The translations under genes and the position numbers were made by a program. This document shows, in pieces, positions 16,649 to 27,500 of a DNA stretch of 64,000 nucleotides. Each line of letters begins with the position of its first letter. Position 1 is the stretch's first letter. The notes beneath the pieces are model-generated. The model did not search any database and was not told where the DNA came from. It saw nothing but the letters and a program-made list of their open reading frames with translations. The DNA is from Arthrobacter stackebrandtii (GTDB taxonomy: Bacteria; Actinomycetota; Actinomycetes; Actinomycetales; Micrococcaceae), in contig NZ_JAGIOI010000001.1 in the NCBI RefSeq assembly GCF_017876675.1, positions 620,001-684,000 of the forward strand, given 5' to 3'.

Positions 16649-18229
16649 TCAGTCGCACAGGAAGACCCCGGCGCGGTAGCCGTAGTCGCGCTCGAGCCGG
16701 TCAATCCCGTCGGGATCGTGGCAGGTCAGGGCTTCCTGGATGGCTTCCGGAGGGGCCGGGTACTCGGCGTTGAGGTGTTTCAGCGCCCACGCGTTGGACG
16801 TAAACGCCCATTCAAACACCAGCAGTGCGCCGATCACGGCCGCCCAGGTCAGCACGTGCGCGGGTGTCCACGCCAGTTCCTGGTGGAGCGGGGCCATCAC
16901 CATGGAGTCGGTGGCCAGCATGGCGAACCCCGCGGCGAAAAAGCCCGCGAACACGGCAGCCTCGGTGGCGCCGAACGATACGCCCGAGCGGACGAACCAG
17001 CGCGTCCGCAGCATGAACTGCCAGTAGAGCGCGGCGTTGGTGACGGTCAGCGCGGTGTACAGCCAGAGCGCGGCGAGCGTCCACCATGGCACGTTTTCGA
17101 TCATGGCCGGAACCAGCAAAGTGCCGGCCAACGCCAGCGCGGCAATGAGGTTGGGCGGGAGACCGATCAGGAAGCGGGTGCGCCGTGCGGCTTTGTGGGT
17201 GGCCGGGGCGTGGGACTCGTCCGCCGCCCATTGCGGCTGCAGCAGCAGCTTCGCGGCAGGGTTGCCTGCCACCGTGCCGTCGGGGGTGTCGGCCAGGGTG
17301 ATTCCCCCGCTCAGGCCGGAGTCGGAGTCTGTGCGTTCCGGCGCCGGGATCCGGTGCACGGCCTCCTGTCCCGCGGCGTGGGACACCGAGACGGGCTCCG
17401 CGTCCAGCGGCACAAACACCTGGTCCACGTACCGGCGTTCCAGCAGGATCCGCTCCTGCACAAACGGCCGTTCGGGATCGCTCCACACGTCAAAGACGTT
17501 GCCCACGGCGGGTGCCCACACGGGGTAGTCGTGGAATCGGATCCTGGCAGACTCCTGCCTCCCTCCCGTCCGGTATTCCAGATCCACGTGAAACATGGCC
17601 CGGCCGTCGACGATGAAATCCTCATAGGTCACGGCGACCACCACACCGGTGGAGTGCTCACCGTCTCGGACGATGTCCCCGTTGGTGCGTTGCACGTCGA
17701 TGGCCTGCCGCCACATGATCCGGGCCAGCCGCAGCACCTTGACAGTGGGAATCACCAGCACAATGGCCAGCCCGCCCAGCAACAGGGCCATGACCCAGTC
17801 CTGGACGGCCGCCCGGATGATGCCCGCGGCACCCATGCCCAGCAGCACACCAAGCAAGGTCGCACCGCGCTTGAGCCGCAGGCCCCGCCGCGGCACCACA
17901 GTGTGCCCGTGGAACTCCGAGGTGCGTTTCAGGCGGCCGTAGCCAAGGACGTACTTGAAGGCCCTGCCAATCTCCCTGCCCAGACTGAGGGCGCCCACCA
18001 CAAAGATGACAAACAGCACGGCGGGCACCAGCCGGGCAACGTCGTCCACCACGCGGCCCATCCGCAGGGGCGAGAAGAAGCCCAGCATGGTCACCGCCAG
18101 CGCCCACAACAGCGTCGTGCCCAGGCTTGCCCGCAGCGCCCTGCTGGCGTACCCGGCCCACACAACGGGCGACGTTGGCAGCGGCACCGATTCCGCACCC
18201 GGCACTGCCCGCGACATCGGATACGCCAT
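16649..18229 (-). CDS. Multi-pass membrane protein of unknown function
   Basis: The 526-residue protein has paired hydrophobic segments near residues 35-85 and 120-165, a soluble middle of about 180 residues (containing TYEDFIVDGRAMFHVDLEYR and RIRFHDYPVWAPAVGNVFDVW), and four more segments toward the C-terminus. The middle resembles the beta-rich extracytoplasmic domains of DUF3592-type proteins, but the match is weak. A good AGGGGG ribosome binding site precedes the ATG. A role in envelope maintenance is possible but not supported by neighbours. Confidence 0.65.
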   Translation of the reverse strand: MAYPMSRAVPGAESVPLPTSPVVWAGYASRALRASLGTTLLWALAVTMLGFFSPLRMGRVVDDVARLVPAVLFVIFVVGALSLGREIGRAFKYVLGYGRLKRTSEFHGHTVVPRRGLRLKRGATLLGVLLGMGAAGIIRAAVQDWVMALLLGGLAIVLVIPTVKVLRLARIMWRQAIDVQRTNGDIVRDGEHSTGVVVAVTYEDFIVDGRAMFHVDLEYRTGGRQESARIRFHDYPVWAPAVGNVFDVWSDPERPFVQERILLERRYVDQVFVPLDAEPVSVSHAAGQEAVHRIPAPERTDSDSGLSGGITLADTPDGTVAGNPAAKLLLQPQWAADESHAPATHKAARRTRFLIGLPPNLIAALALAGTLLVPAMIENVPWWTLAALWLYTALTVTNAALYWQFMLRTRWFVRSGVSFGATEAAVFAGFFAAGFAMLATDSMVMAPLHQELAWTPAHVLTWAAVIGALLVFEWAFTSNAWALKHLNAEYPAPPEAIQEALTCHDPDGIDRLERDYGYRAGVFLCD

Positions 18230-18551
18230 GGCCGCCCCCTTCAGTTGGCTGGTCTTTCATTCTGCCCACGGCCAGCGGCGATGTCGAGTTTCCCGGTCCG
18301 TCCCACGCACGACGGCGTCTTCCGGACCGGGTGCCCGCCCCACCCCGGCGCCCGGTGCATCGTTGCGGCGGCTGGAAATTCGGCGCACCGCATCACTGGG
18401 CCTGGCGCCGGGTGTCCCCCGGCGGTGCGATGGCGTTGGGCGGGCAACCCGCCGTTGCCATTGCTGCGACAGCGTCTCCGAAAAACCCGCCAATGCTGCG
18501 ATGGCGTCGAGAGGGAAGGAGGGAGAGGGAAGGTGGGAAGGAGGGAGGCTG
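18230..18551. other. Non-coding gap with hairpin and G-tract array
   Basis: This 322-base gap lies between the large helicase gene's stop and the membrane protein start. An imperfect hairpin spans about 18427-18464 (GCGATGGC against GCCATTGC with GGGCGGG/CCCGCC inside). Five GGG tracts in a purine run lie at 18513-18545. No coding sequence is evident. Confidence 0.45.
18513..18545 (+). other. Predicted G-quadruplex motif
   Basis: Five GGG runs (18513, 18521, 18527, 18535, 18543) are separated by loops of three to five bases in an all-purine tract except for one T. This satisfies the G3+N1-7 quadruplex rule. It sits immediately downstream of the helicase gene stop; on that mRNA the strand would be C-rich. 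Confidence 0.5.
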
Positions 18552-21500
18552 CTATTCCGCGAGGCGGTAGACGCCCTGGGGGTCCTTTTCGCACACGCCG
18601 TTGCGGACGCTGCGGTAGATAGAGCGGCTGGCGGCGGCCTGGATGTCCGGGCCGGTGCGCTGCCAGGAGAACACGGAGCGCAGCGCCGCCACAACCTGCT
18701 CTTCCGTGGACCCCATGGAGTCGCGCAGGATCAGCCGGAGCGCCTCGTCGAACTCTTCCGGGGCAATCGCCGACGCCCTGCGCGGCACGCCGCCCGGTCC
18801 AGAACGCCTGACCGCCACGGGACCGGGCGGGCCGAGCCGGATGAAGGAGTCGTTGTCCAGACGGGCGCCCACACCGTTGACGGTGGTGCGGGCGAGGGCC
18901 TCAAGCAGGTTTGCCTTGATCCGCGAGCCGATACTGCCCACGCCCCATGTTGCCCGCAGCCGCGCCTGCAGCAGGTCCAGGTGCAGCGGCGCCTCCACGG
19001 CCAGAACCTTTTCGCAAAACGCAATCAGCTCAGGCAACGCCTCGGGCGACCCCGGCTGCACGGCCGATGCGCCCCGCTTGTACCGTGCCTGCTTGTAGTC
19101 AATGCTCCAGTCAGGTGCGGTGAACAAGTCCACGGCTTCAAAGTCGAGGCCCGTCTCCTCCACGGCACCCACCGCGGGCACCCCCGCCAACCCGGCAGGT
19201 TCAGCGGCCGCTGCCGTCGCATCGTGCGGTGCAGTCCCCGTGCCGCCCGACGTTTCAACCGCGGACGCCGCGGCCAGCGCGGCATCCAGCACGGACTTGA
19301 GCCGCGCCAGCCCTCCGGCCGGGTCGCGGTGCCAGGCGAGCCCCCAGACGCGCGCCATGGTCCAGCCGAGATTGCCCAGCACCGCCCCGCGCAACCGGTC
19401 GCGGTCGCGTGCGGTTTTCGCGGAACTGTACGCCCCGCCGTCGCACTCCACACCGAGCAGGAAGGTGCCCTCAAGCGAGGGGTGCAGCACGCCGATGTCC
19501 ACCCGGTACGCGGCCGAGCCCACCCGGGCAACGGTCTTGTAGCCGAGGGACTCGACGGCGGCCCGGACCTGGGACTCCAGGAGGAAGTCGCCGGGCTCCG
19601 CGGTTTCGGCGGCGGCAGGCAGTGCGGCAGTGCCCCGGGCAGCAAAGTCCAGGTAGTTGCGCAGGTGCCGGTTGCCCTCGGAGGTGCCCTCGCGCATGTC
19701 GGCGGCCCGGAAGGAGCTGACGATTTCCACGCGGCGGCGGGCGCGGGTGATGGCCACGTTGAGCCGGCGCTGGCCGCCCTTGCGGGTCAGCGGGCCAAAG
19801 TTCATGTCCAGTTTCCCGTTGGCGTCGGGGCCGTAGCCGACACTGAAGATGATGATGTCGCGCTCGTCGCCCTGCACCGATTCCAGGTTTTTCACGAAGA
19901 AGCCGTGGAGGCGGTCGCGGTCCTCCAGCAGCCCGGCCAGGGCGGGCTCCGCCACGGAGCGCCGCTCGATGGCGTCGAAGATGGCGTCCGCCTGGGCCGT
20001 GGAGAAGGTGACCACGCCCAGCGACAGGCCGGGGTTGTTGATGCGGTGCCCGATGACCAGGTCCACCACCCGCTCAGCCTCGACCGGGTTCGTGGCGCCG
20101 GCGCCGCGCAGGTACATGCCCGGCACGAATTCGTGGTGCACGCCCAGGTCCGGTGAAGCGTGGACGGCACCCGGGAACGTGTTGAGCCTGCCCTCGTAGA
20201 AGCCAAAGTTTGAGTAGCTGATGAGGTCCTCATGCATGCTGCGGTAGTGCCATGACAGCGGCAGCGAGGCGATCGCACCCGATGCCTTGCACAGGTCCAG
20301 CACACTGTCGAAGCTGTCCGGCCCGTCGTCGGGCTCATCCAGCGCCGTGGTGAAGAACGAGGTGGGCGGGAGCTGCTTCTGGTCGCCGGCCACGATCAAC
20401 TGGCTGCCGCGGTAGATGCAGTTGACGGCGTCGGCCGGCCGGACCTGCGACGCCTCGTCAAAAATCACCACGTCAAAGCGCATGTCCCCCGGAAGGTACT
20501 GCGAGACGGCCAGCGGGCTCATCATGAAGCACGGCTTGAGCGCCTGCGCCACCTCCCCCGCCTGTTCCAGAATGGTGCGGATGGGCTTGTGCCGCGCCTT
20601 CTTCTGCGCCTCCCGCACAATGACGGCCGCCGCACCGAACATGGACCGCGGCCGCCGCGCCGTGCACGCCGCCACCACGGATGAGTAGGCATGACGGATG
20701 AGCTTTTCATCCAGCGCCCGGAACTCCTGCACGAGCGCGTCGCGGTTGCCGGCCCGGTAGTCGGCCAGCCGCGCATCCGCCGCCGCCACGGCCGCAAGCC
20801 ACGGCTCCAGCGCCGCCCGCTCCAGGGCGGCGGGCAGCTCCACGGCCTGCGCGCCCGCACGCTCCAGCCCGGCAACAACCTCGCCCAGCCCGTGCCCGGC
20901 GGCCCAGTCCCGCAGCCGGCGGAACTCATTCCACGCGTCAATGTCCGTGGCCGCAACATCGTGCATGTGCCGGGCCAGGGCCTCCGACCCCGCCACGTCA
21001 CGGCCCAAAATCTCCGCCAGTCCGGCCGCCTCCACCCCGTCAAACAGGGCCGCGAGGGAGGCCACGGCGCCGTCCCATGCGGCGGCTGCCTCCTCAAGGC
21101 CAAGTCCGACGGCGGTAAACCCGCCCAGGAGCGCCAGGGCGGCTTCGTCCAGGGGCGCCTGCAGCGCGGGCCGCGCTTCCCGGCACCAGGCAAGGTCCGC
21201 CCCGAGGGCCTCCCAGTCCGTTTCGAGCCCCGCGAAGTGGCGGCCCAGCAGCGCAGAGTCGGCGGCAGCACCGGCGTCGTTCTTGGCATCCAGGGCACCC
21301 AGCCCGGCGATCGCCTCGAGTGCGGCGGCGGCCCCGTCGAGTGTCAGGGAGGCGGCACCCATGGCGGAAAGGCGGGCCAGGGCTGGCTCGGCATCATCCA
21401 GCACGGCGGCAAATGAGGCCGTGCGGGCCAGGGCCTCGGTGATTGGGGCCTGTACCGCCCAACCCTGGAAATCGATGTCAAGGGAAGCGGCGAACACGGC

Positions 21501-24065
21501 CGCCAGCTTGTCCGTGCGCGCGGTGATGTTCCCGGCAACGGGAAGGAGCAGGCGGTCGGGCTGGTAGTTGTTGGAGAGCTGCGCGGCCAGGCCGGCCAGG
21601 TCCACATCGTCCCCGGCCAGCACGGAGGCCTGCCGGGCCATGTCAATGGCGGCACGGACCCGCGAGAAATCGGTTTGCAGGCCCTGGTAGTGGCTCTTCA
21701 GGCGCGGGCCGTAGCTGCGTTCGGCGTCGTAGAGCCGGGCCAGCGCGCCCTGCCAGGCAATGGCATCGGGCAGCGCGGCCACCGTCTCCTTGTTGACGAC
21801 TCCGTGCGGGGTGGCCGGGCGCAGCAGGGCCCGATCCGCGCGGGCCGCAGCGGACCAGCGGCTGAAGAAGCCATTGTGCTCGGTCTCGAAGCGGTGCTTG
21901 AGGGCCTGCAGGTCAAGCTCCAGGACAGCCGGGGTGAAGGTGTCGCGCAGCTTGATCTCCAGCTGGCGCACGGCATCCACGGCACCGCCAAGAACGCGCA
22001 CGCTTTCCTCGAGCGAGGCGTGGACGGCGGGGTCCAGCCAGTCGGCCTCGGGGCGGCGGTCGATCCGGCTCAGCTGCGCCAATTCGCACAGCACCCCAAC
22101 CTTGCGCAGGCTGAGCCCGTCAGTGCCGGTTTGGAACAGCCCGGCCAGGTGGGCGGAGTCGGGCAGGAGCGCGCGCAGGTGCCCGGCCGCGCCATGGAGC
22201 TGCTCCCGCAGCGCCAGCGCCTGGGCCACGGTGAGCTGCCCGAGCCCGCCCGGGACGGGCATGTCGCGGCCGTCGGCGAGGGCGCGGTTGAGCGCGGCCG
22301 GCCCGTCAGCGGGGGTCCACTCGATGAAGGATGCGCCGATCGTTTCCACCATCGTTGCGCGGGCTGCAAGGTTGTCACGCCATTGCGCCGCGCATTGTTC
22401 GACGGCGGCAAAGTCGCCCGTGAGCCAGTGGTCCGGGACGTCCGGACGGGAGGCGATGAGCTCCGCGGCCCCCTGCCGCTGCCGGATCCCCGCCCGGCTC
22501 ATCGGCACGGCCAGGAACGGCAGCCGGGCGTCCAGGCGCAGGGCCGCATCGACCAGCGGCGTGCACTGTTCCGCAACGGCGAGCGCCGCACCGGCGGCAG
22601 CACGGATGGCGGCGGCGTCCGTTCCGGGTGAGGCCAGGCCTCGCCACAGGAAGTCCTCGCCTTCTTCGGCGGGGCGCCAGGCGCGTGAGAGCTCCCCGAC
22701 CTTGCGCTGGATCTCCCCCAGCAATTCGGCGTCGAGCTGCGCAAAGTCCTCGGGCCTGCCCACCGTATAGTTCTCGGGGACAGCCAGTTCCAGCAGCCGC
22801 CCGAGCACGGCGTGCAGGCTGCGGCCCAGCGGTTCGCGGAGCTCGTTCATGGCGGTCGCGTAGCCGCTGAGGTCCAGCCGGGAGGTCTCCAGCCGCGAGA
22901 GTTCCGTGGCGTCGAGGCTGCTGCGGCCCACGGGCTTGTGCGTCATCTCGCGGGCGAGCGTCTCAACCACCTGCTTGCGCGTTGCCTTGTGGCTGTGGAG
23001 CTCCAGCAAGAAGGGGCCCAGTTTTTGCGCCGTGAGCCTGTCGCGCACAACGTCCAGCGCGGCGGCCTTTTCGCTGACGAACAGCACGGTCTTTCCCACG
23101 GCCATGAGCTCGGCAATGATGTTCGCAATGGTCTGGCTCTTGCCCGTGCCGGGCGGGCCGTCCATGACAAAGCTGCGGCCTTCCCTGGCGGCGATGATGC
23201 ACCTGCGCTGGCTGGCGTCGGCGTCGAGGATGTTGTGCAGCGTCTCCGGCGGAACCAGTTCGTCCAGCGCTGCATCGTCGGCCAGCTCGAAGTTGAGGGT
23301 GTCCGAGGCCCCGGCGTCCGGCCCCAGGGCCATGGCCTGGATCAGCGGGCTGGCCATGATCCGTTCCTCATTGGCCGCCAGGTCCTGGTACATCGCCTCC
23401 TTGTGGAAGGTAAACGGGCTCAGGATGCTGCGGCCGTCCACTGTCCAACCCGGCTCTCCCGCTATCGCCTCGCGCACCCCGGCCACCAGTTCCTCCACCG
23501 TGAAGTCAGGGTCGTCAAATTCCGGCAGGGCAAGGCCAAAGTCGCGCTGCAGCTTTAGGGCCAGCGAGGAGTTGACTACGGCTTCGTCGCCCGTGCGGCG
23601 CAGCCGGAACCGCGTGCCGTGGCGCTGCAGCCGCACCGGCACAAGCTTCAGTGGGCTGCTCGCAGGCTTCCCGTCGTCCGGGTCCACCCAGTTCAGCATG
23701 CCCAGCCCCACGTACAGGATCCAGACACCGCGGTCTGCATACTCCTGCTCCGAACGCTGGTGCAGGCGCCGGCAGGTGGCCAGGATTTCGGACTCATTCT
23801 TGTCCTGCACCGTGGCGGTGCGCTTCCTGGGTGCCGGCCCCGCGGCACCGACGGGGTTGGCGGCCAAGTTGACGGGCCCGGATTCGAGCCAGCTCTCCAG
23901 TTCGGTCATGTCCGGCAGCAGGAATTCCAACGACCCCACCTTCGGGTGCTGGAAGTACAGCAGACGCTGCCGCCGGTCCAGTGCCAGCAGGTCCTCCCGC
24001 CACGCCTTCATCTGGTCTTGCAGCCGGGCCGGCACCGCCGTCGCCTCGTCCAGCACCACGTCCAT
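18552..24065 (-). CDS. DUF4011-type SF1 helicase with Vsr-like nuclease and DUF3320 domains
   Basis: The start at 24065 follows AAAGGAG at six bases and gives 1837 residues. The order is: a DUF4011-like N-terminus (RRQRLLYFQHPKVGSLEF), Walker A GPPGTGKSQT near residues 304-312, a long coiled middle, and Walker B FDEASQV near 1200 with AGDQKQLPPTSFF. SF1 motifs follow: SVQGDERDIIIFSVGYGP and RRLNVAITRARRRVEI. A REase_MTES_1575-like Vsr-fold nuclease (LGYKTVARVGSAAYRVDIGVL, GVECDGGAYSSAKTARDRDRL) is at about 1490-1585, and a DUF3320-like tail follows. Such giant helicase-nucleases occur in defense islands and are suspected anti-phage proteins. Here it is alone with host-like G/C. Confidence 0.9.
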   Translation of the reverse strand: MDVVLDEATAVPARLQDQMKAWREDLLALDRRQRLLYFQHPKVGSLEFLLPDMTELESWLESGPVNLAANPVGAAGPAPRKRTATVQDKNESEILATCRRLHQRSEQEYADRGVWILYVGLGMLNWVDPDDGKPASSPLKLVPVRLQRHGTRFRLRRTGDEAVVNSSLALKLQRDFGLALPEFDDPDFTVEELVAGVREAIAGEPGWTVDGRSILSPFTFHKEAMYQDLAANEERIMASPLIQAMALGPDAGASDTLNFELADDAALDELVPPETLHNILDADASQRRCIIAAREGRSFVMDGPPGTGKSQTIANIIAELMAVGKTVLFVSEKAAALDVVRDRLTAQKLGPFLLELHSHKATRKQVVETLAREMTHKPVGRSSLDATELSRLETSRLDLSGYATAMNELREPLGRSLHAVLGRLLELAVPENYTVGRPEDFAQLDAELLGEIQRKVGELSRAWRPAEEGEDFLWRGLASPGTDAAAIRAAAGAALAVAEQCTPLVDAALRLDARLPFLAVPMSRAGIRQRQGAAELIASRPDVPDHWLTGDFAAVEQCAAQWRDNLAARATMVETIGASFIEWTPADGPAALNRALADGRDMPVPGGLGQLTVAQALALREQLHGAAGHLRALLPDSAHLAGLFQTGTDGLSLRKVGVLCELAQLSRIDRRPEADWLDPAVHASLEESVRVLGGAVDAVRQLEIKLRDTFTPAVLELDLQALKHRFETEHNGFFSRWSAAARADRALLRPATPHGVVNKETVAALPDAIAWQGALARLYDAERSYGPRLKSHYQGLQTDFSRVRAAIDMARQASVLAGDDVDLAGLAAQLSNNYQPDRLLLPVAGNITARTDKLAAVFAASLDIDFQGWAVQAPITEALARTASFAAVLDDAEPALARLSAMGAASLTLDGAAAALEAIAGLGALDAKNDAGAAADSALLGRHFAGLETDWEALGADLAWCREARPALQAPLDEAALALLGGFTAVGLGLEEAAAAWDGAVASLAALFDGVEAAGLAEILGRDVAGSEALARHMHDVAATDIDAWNEFRRLRDWAAGHGLGEVVAGLERAGAQAVELPAALERAALEPWLAAVAAADARLADYRAGNRDALVQEFRALDEKLIRHAYSSVVAACTARRPRSMFGAAAVIVREAQKKARHKPIRTILEQAGEVAQALKPCFMMSPLAVSQYLPGDMRFDVVIFDEASQVRPADAVNCIYRGSQLIVAGDQKQLPPTSFFTTALDEPDDGPDSFDSVLDLCKASGAIASLPLSWHYRSMHEDLISYSNFGFYEGRLNTFPGAVHASPDLGVHHEFVPGMYLRGAGATNPVEAERVVDLVIGHRINNPGLSLGVVTFSTAQADAIFDAIERRSVAEPALAGLLEDRDRLHGFFVKNLESVQGDERDIIIFSVGYGPDANGKLDMNFGPLTRKGGQRRLNVAITRARRRVEIVSSFRAADMREGTSEGNRHLRNYLDFAARGTAALPAAAETAEPGDFLLESQVRAAVESLGYKTVARVGSAAYRVDIGVLHPSLEGTFLLGVECDGGAYSSAKTARDRDRLRGAVLGNLGWTMARVWGLAWHRDPAGGLARLKSVLDAALAAASAVETSGGTGTAPHDATAAAAEPAGLAGVPAVGAVEETGLDFEAVDLFTAPDWSIDYKQARYKRGASAVQPGSPEALPELIAFCEKVLAVEAPLHLDLLQARLRATWGVGSIGSRIKANLLEALARTTVNGVGARLDNDSFIRLGPPGPVAVRRSGPGGVPRRASAIAPEEFDEALRLILRDSMGSTEEQVVAALRSVFSWQRTGPDIQAAASRSIYRSVRNGVCEKDPQGVYRLAE

Positions 24066-24593
24066 CAAGTTCTCCTTTGTGCCAGCCCGGTCCGGCGCCG
24101 TCCCCAACATCTCCGGACAACGCCCCTCATTCTTCCATTTATCGAGCACGACGCCGGACGGCCACCGTGGGTGCGCCGGTTCGCCGCTGAGACCGGACAG
24201 GGCATGCGGCGATTGGTCCAGTGCCACTGCCCGGCCGCCATTTTACGGACGTCAGGACATTTAACTGAGTACTCAACACGCGATGCGAGTGAAATTGGGC
24301 CAAAGTGCGAGTGTTCGCCACTCTAGATGCGCCCCACCTCACAAACATAGCCTCACGGTACTGATCTGAGGCTGGGCGGAGAAGAAGAAATGTTGTTCGC
24401 ATGCAAATTTAAAGGACCGATTGGAACTTATCCAACCGGCCCTTAAACGTGCCATTGAACAAGCTGCTTGATTTTCCATTCCAGCCCTGCAGCAGGGGGA
24501 AGTTCTTTCACCTTTGGCTGCCGTCAAATCCACGGCGGCGGCCAAGAATTCAGCACCACCGAAAGTTCTAATAAGTTCAGGAAATGGGGAGTC
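24066..24593. other. Divergent intergenic region with long leader of the repeat adhesin
   Basis: The left end holds the helicase ribosome binding site and a copy of the dispersed GCACGACGCCGGAC motif (24147-24159). The right part is markedly richer in A/T than the surroundings and contains the hairpin at 24408-24447. An open frame runs from 24468 into the adhesin gene, but the part before 24594 lacks signal-peptide character. No other gene is convincing. Confidence 0.45.
24408..24447 (+). promoter_or_regulatory. Long imperfect hairpin upstream of the adhesin gene
   Basis: TTTAAAGGACCGATTGGA pairs with TCCAACCGGCCCTTAAA over about 17 positions with few mismatches and a five-base loop. It lies 147 bases ahead of the start codon. 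It could be a leader structure or an attenuator; there is no T-run behind it. Confidence 0.4.
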
Positions 24594-27500
24594 ATGTTAC
24601 GCAATTCCGGAAGGTCTCTACACCGGCAGGGAGGTGCAGCGCCGGCATGGACCTGGTTCAACCAGTTCCTTGCCTTCACCGCAGCCCTTGCCCTCACATT
24701 CGCGAGTCTGGCAGGCCTCGCAGTCAACCCGGCCAGCGCCGACGACGCGACCGGCACCACAGCTTCCAGCGAAGCGCCCGCCGAAGCACCGGTTGCAGCC
24801 AAGGCGGCGGCCGAAGCGGCCCCTGCGGCCCAAACTGCCGGAGCCGAAGCGGCACCCGAGCCGGCAGCGGCTGAACCCATTCCGGCTCCGGCAGCGGCTC
24901 CCGAACCCGTAGCGGCCGAGCCCGCTCCGGCACAAGCCCCGGCTCCCGCGGCAGCCGAGCCAGAACCTGCACCCCAACCCGTGGCACCTGCGCCGGCAGC
25001 ACCGGCCCCAGCGAATGCACCTGCCGCTCCTGCAGCGGATGCACCTGCCCCGGAGCAGGTCCCTGCACCAGCCCCGAAACCAGCACCTGTTGCTGTACCT
25101 GCCCCAGCTCCCGCACCCAAACTCGACGCGGCACCGGCACCAGCACCGGATCCAGAACCCGCGGCTGCACCGGCACCGGCGAAGGCAGCGGCCAAGGCAC
25201 CCTCACAGGCAAAGGCGGAGCTGCAGGCCCCGGCGGCAGCTCCCCTCGACGCCGCCCCAAGCGCGGACGAGCAAAAGGTTGTCTTCTGCCACGCCACCAA
25301 TTCCTTCTCAAATCCCTACAAGGACCGCATCGAAACCTCGCTGGATTCCTTCAAGACCGGCCACGCCAGCCACACCGGCCCGCAATTCCCGGAAACGAAC
25401 GCGGATGGCAAGTGGGGCGACATCTTCCCACCCATCCCCGGATACAGCGCGACGGGCCAAAACTGGGATTTCATCGGCCAGTCCATCTGGAACAACAACT
25501 GCCAGACCGATGTCCCAGTCACGCCCGTTGCACCCGTTGTTGTCCAGACGGAATGCACAGGCCCCGGCACGCAGCAGGCGCCGACACTTCAACTCGCCAC
25601 GACTCCGGGAATCACCTACACGATCAATGGCACTGTCGCCGCCGGCCAGACGGTCACGGTAATCGCATCCCCGAACCCGCCCGAAGTATTCAAACTGACG
25701 GCCGCCGCCAACTGGATCCTCAACACCAACGGCACGGCCAGCTTCTCGGTCACATTCGGCAATCCAGACTGCATCGAAGAAGCCCTCCCTGCGGCACCGG
25801 TTCTGCACCAGGGCGGGTGCGCGGCGCCGGGAGTCCCGGTAGCGCCGACCCTGACCATGGCCGCCACCGAGGGAATCGTGTACACGGTCTCACCTGCCGG
25901 CCCCTACACACAGGGCCAGACCGTAACCGTGACGGCCACCCCGGCCGCCAACTACACGCTGGGCAGCGTCGACGGCTGGGCCCCCGGAGCCAACGGCACG
26001 GCAACGAAGGAGATCACCTTCGCGGTCAACGACTGCATCGTCGCAGTGGCGCCGCTTCTCCCCACTGTCGTCCAGCAGGAATGCACCGGACCCGGGACCT
26101 ACACGGCCCCCTCACTGACATGGAACGCAGTCGAGGGCATCACCTACTCCAACACCCCGACGACGGTAACACCCGGCGTTGATGTGGTCGTCACGGCCAC
26201 CGCCGCCACCGGATACACACTGGGTGCAAGCGACGGGTGGACCATTAGCGGGGACGGCAAGACCGCCACACATACTGCCGAATTCGTCGTCAAGGACTGC
26301 ACCGTGGGCGTTGCACCGGAAGCACCGGTCGTCACCAAGCAGGAATGCACCGGACCCGGCACTTCCACCGGCCCGTCACTGGCCTGGGCCACAACGGATG
26401 GCATCAGCTACTCAACCATCGGCACCGTCGCGCCAGGCGGCACGGTCATCGTGAAGGCCACCGCCAACCCCGGCTACAAGCTGACGGCCGCTGACGGCTG
26501 GGCACTGGATGGCCTCGGCTCCGCCACATTCACGGTGGAATTCGCCGCAGCCGACGACTGCCTCGAAACCGCAATACCGCAGGCACCGGCCGTCACCCAG
26601 GAAGTCTGCACCGGCCCCGGCACCTTCAGCGAACCCACGCTGCACCTGGCGGAAACTGACGGCATCACGTATTCCGTCAGCGCACTGTCACCCATGGCCG
26701 GCAGCACTGTCACCGTCACGGCGACGGCCAGCGAAGGCTACGAGCTTGGAGCCTCGGCCGGCTGGGACGTGAGTGAGGACGGAAAGACAGCCACGCTCGA
26801 GGTGGAGTTCGATGCTGCCCCTGACTGCATCGACCCCGTCACCCCGGCCACACCAACCTTCACCCAGGCGGAATGCACGGGCCCCGGCACGGCTTCCACC
26901 CCCACACTGACAGTCCCGGAGGACACCGACACCATCAGCTACACCGTTGAAGGCATTGTCGCCGAAGGTGAAACGGTCTACATCACCGCTCGCGCCGCCT
27001 TCGGGCACAGCATCACCGCAGGCAACGGTTGGAACCTCAACAGTGACGGGACAGCAACCTTTACGGCACCGTTCATCGACAAGGACTGCACCGTAACGGC
27101 CACACCGCTGAACCCCACGGTCGAGAACCAGAAGTGCACGGCCCCCGGAGTCTCCACAGGCCCAACACTGACCTGGACCGCCGTCGACGGCATCAGCTAC
27201 TCCTACGCAGGCACCGTCGCCGCCGGCAACACCGTCACCGTCACCGCAAGTGCCAATGACGGCTACAAGCTGGCGGTCCCGGCCGGCAGCGACTGGTCCC
27301 TCAACCCCGACGGAACGGCCACGCTGACGGTCACATTCAAGGCTGCCGAGGACTGCATCGTCCCCGTCACCCCATCCATGCCAACCGCCACCCAGGCGGA
27401 ATGCACGGGCCCCGGCACGGCATCCACACCCACCCTGACGGTTCCGGAGAACACCGACACCATCACCTACACAACGGAAGGCACCATCGCTGAAGGCAAC

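Noticed and set aside
24468-24593. Upstream start of the giant surface protein at 24468
   Set aside because: It would put 42 unrelated residues before a normal signal peptide.
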